From GCA-2733415 sp964635575 (lineage in GTDB: Bacteria; Bacteroidota; Bacteroidia; Flavobacteriales; Flavobacteriaceae): a stretch of 29,734 bases of DNA. The notes beneath the pieces are model-generated. The model saw nothing but the letters and a program-made list of their open reading frames with translations, did no database searches and was not told where the DNA came from. The DNA lies in assembly GCA_964635575.1 (NCBI GenBank), contig CAZWNY010000020.1:1-29734 (forward strand), read 5' to 3'. This document shows, in pieces, positions 29,399-29,734 of this stretch (positions within the stretch are counted from its first letter, which is position 1; the number at the start of each line of letters is the position of its first letter). A program made the translations under genes and the position numbers.

Positions 29399-29734
29399 TA
29401 AGTGTTAAAGTTGCCGTTTCAAATTGCGCTTTATAATTGTTTGGGTTTTCTTTTACTGTTAATTTTGAGAGTGTTATTGAAAAATTTATCATAATTTTTT
29501 CGGATAATAAAGGGGTCGAAAAGCTGTGATAATAAGACTTCAATTCGCTTTCTTTTCTTTCTGAAAAAATGGTTTTTTTTGGTAATTGTGCTGATTTTTT
29601 ATATTGATTTTTGCAACATTAAATAGGTAATTGTCAGTCAAGTGCAATTTATATTTAGTGCTTGAGTAATTCTTGTTTGTTAAAATGACAAATCAAACTA
29701 TTTTTAACGAAAATAATTTAAGGTTTTTTTAACA
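29399..29734. other. Region after era without a firmly supported gene
   Basis: 336 bases to the window end. On the minus strand a frame is open from 29618 to 29355 (88 codons; TTG start possible at 29543, giving 62 residues with KLTVKENPNNYKAQFETATL), overlapping the last 44 bases of era. A second minus-strand frame is open from about 29692 to 29540, one base out of register. Together they might be a frameshifted gene remnant, or chance. No terminator for era is evident. Confidence 0.3.

Noticed and set aside
1..29734. Mobile elements, CRISPR arrays, tRNA or rRNA genes, phage genes
   Set aside because: No transposase or integrase motifs, no regular direct repeats with spacers, and no cloverleaf or rRNA-like stretches were seen on either strand.

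Overview
The window is an AT-rich chromosomal segment from a member of the Bacteroidota, almost certainly family Flavobacteriaceae. The family-level call rests on several things. There is a short SigA-type primary sigma factor of 287 residues without region 1.1. Promoters follow the Bacteroidota pattern (TTTG, about 19 bases, TAnnTTTG). Genes lack Shine-Dalgarno sites. The window also carries a fused hypoxanthine phosphoribosyltransferase-adenylate kinase, a long PurF-like protein next to a PfkB kinase, and the ExbB / small membrane protein / ExbD / ExbD block. It looks like core genome: there are no insertion sequences, phage genes, CRISPR array, tRNA or rRNA genes. An exact run of 100 N (15689-15788) is a scaffold gap.

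Layout. 1-4.0 kb: trmB and a LysE-family exporter, then a convergent outer-membrane barrel gene, a divergent SPFH/band-7 gene and a YceI-type lipoprotein. 4.05-8.2 kb, minus strand: a compact four-gene operon (BatA/VWA membrane protein, a dihydroorotase homologue without its metal ligands, a small membrane protein, a serine hydrolase). 8.5-10.1 kb: a FAD-dependent dehydrogenase on its own promoter. 10.1-15.7 kb, minus strand: obg, the HPRT-Adk fusion, and the purF-like/pfkB pair, a purine- and nucleotide-centred stretch. 15.8-16.2 kb: a retropepsin-like protease gene cut by the gap. 16.3-19.2 kb: tatD, an acyltransferase and ansA. 19.4-21.7 kb: the ExbB/ExbD proton-channel operon. 22.0-22.9 kb: the primary sigma factor. 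23.1-28.4 kb: a FAD oxidoreductase plus membrane polyferredoxin pair, a small lipoprotein and two family-2 glycosyltransferases. 28.5-29.4 kb: era.

Most genes are housekeeping: tRNA modification, ribosome-assembly GTPases (Obg, Era), transcription (SigA), nucleotide metabolism and envelope energisation. The less ordinary items are: a local tandem duplication of a divergent promoter region (2.03-2.22 kb); an ECF-type promoter leading straight into a terminator with no gene between (3.9-4.0 kb); a structured non-coding stretch after the purF-like gene with two competing helices (12.63-12.81 kb); symmetric operator-like sequences at two promoters (8.42-8.47 and 12.32 kb); and the FAD/Fe-S/lipoprotein module (23.1-26.2 kb), which I regard as the best candidate for a poorly described biochemical system. 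All functional calls are made by reading motifs by eye; no database search was run.
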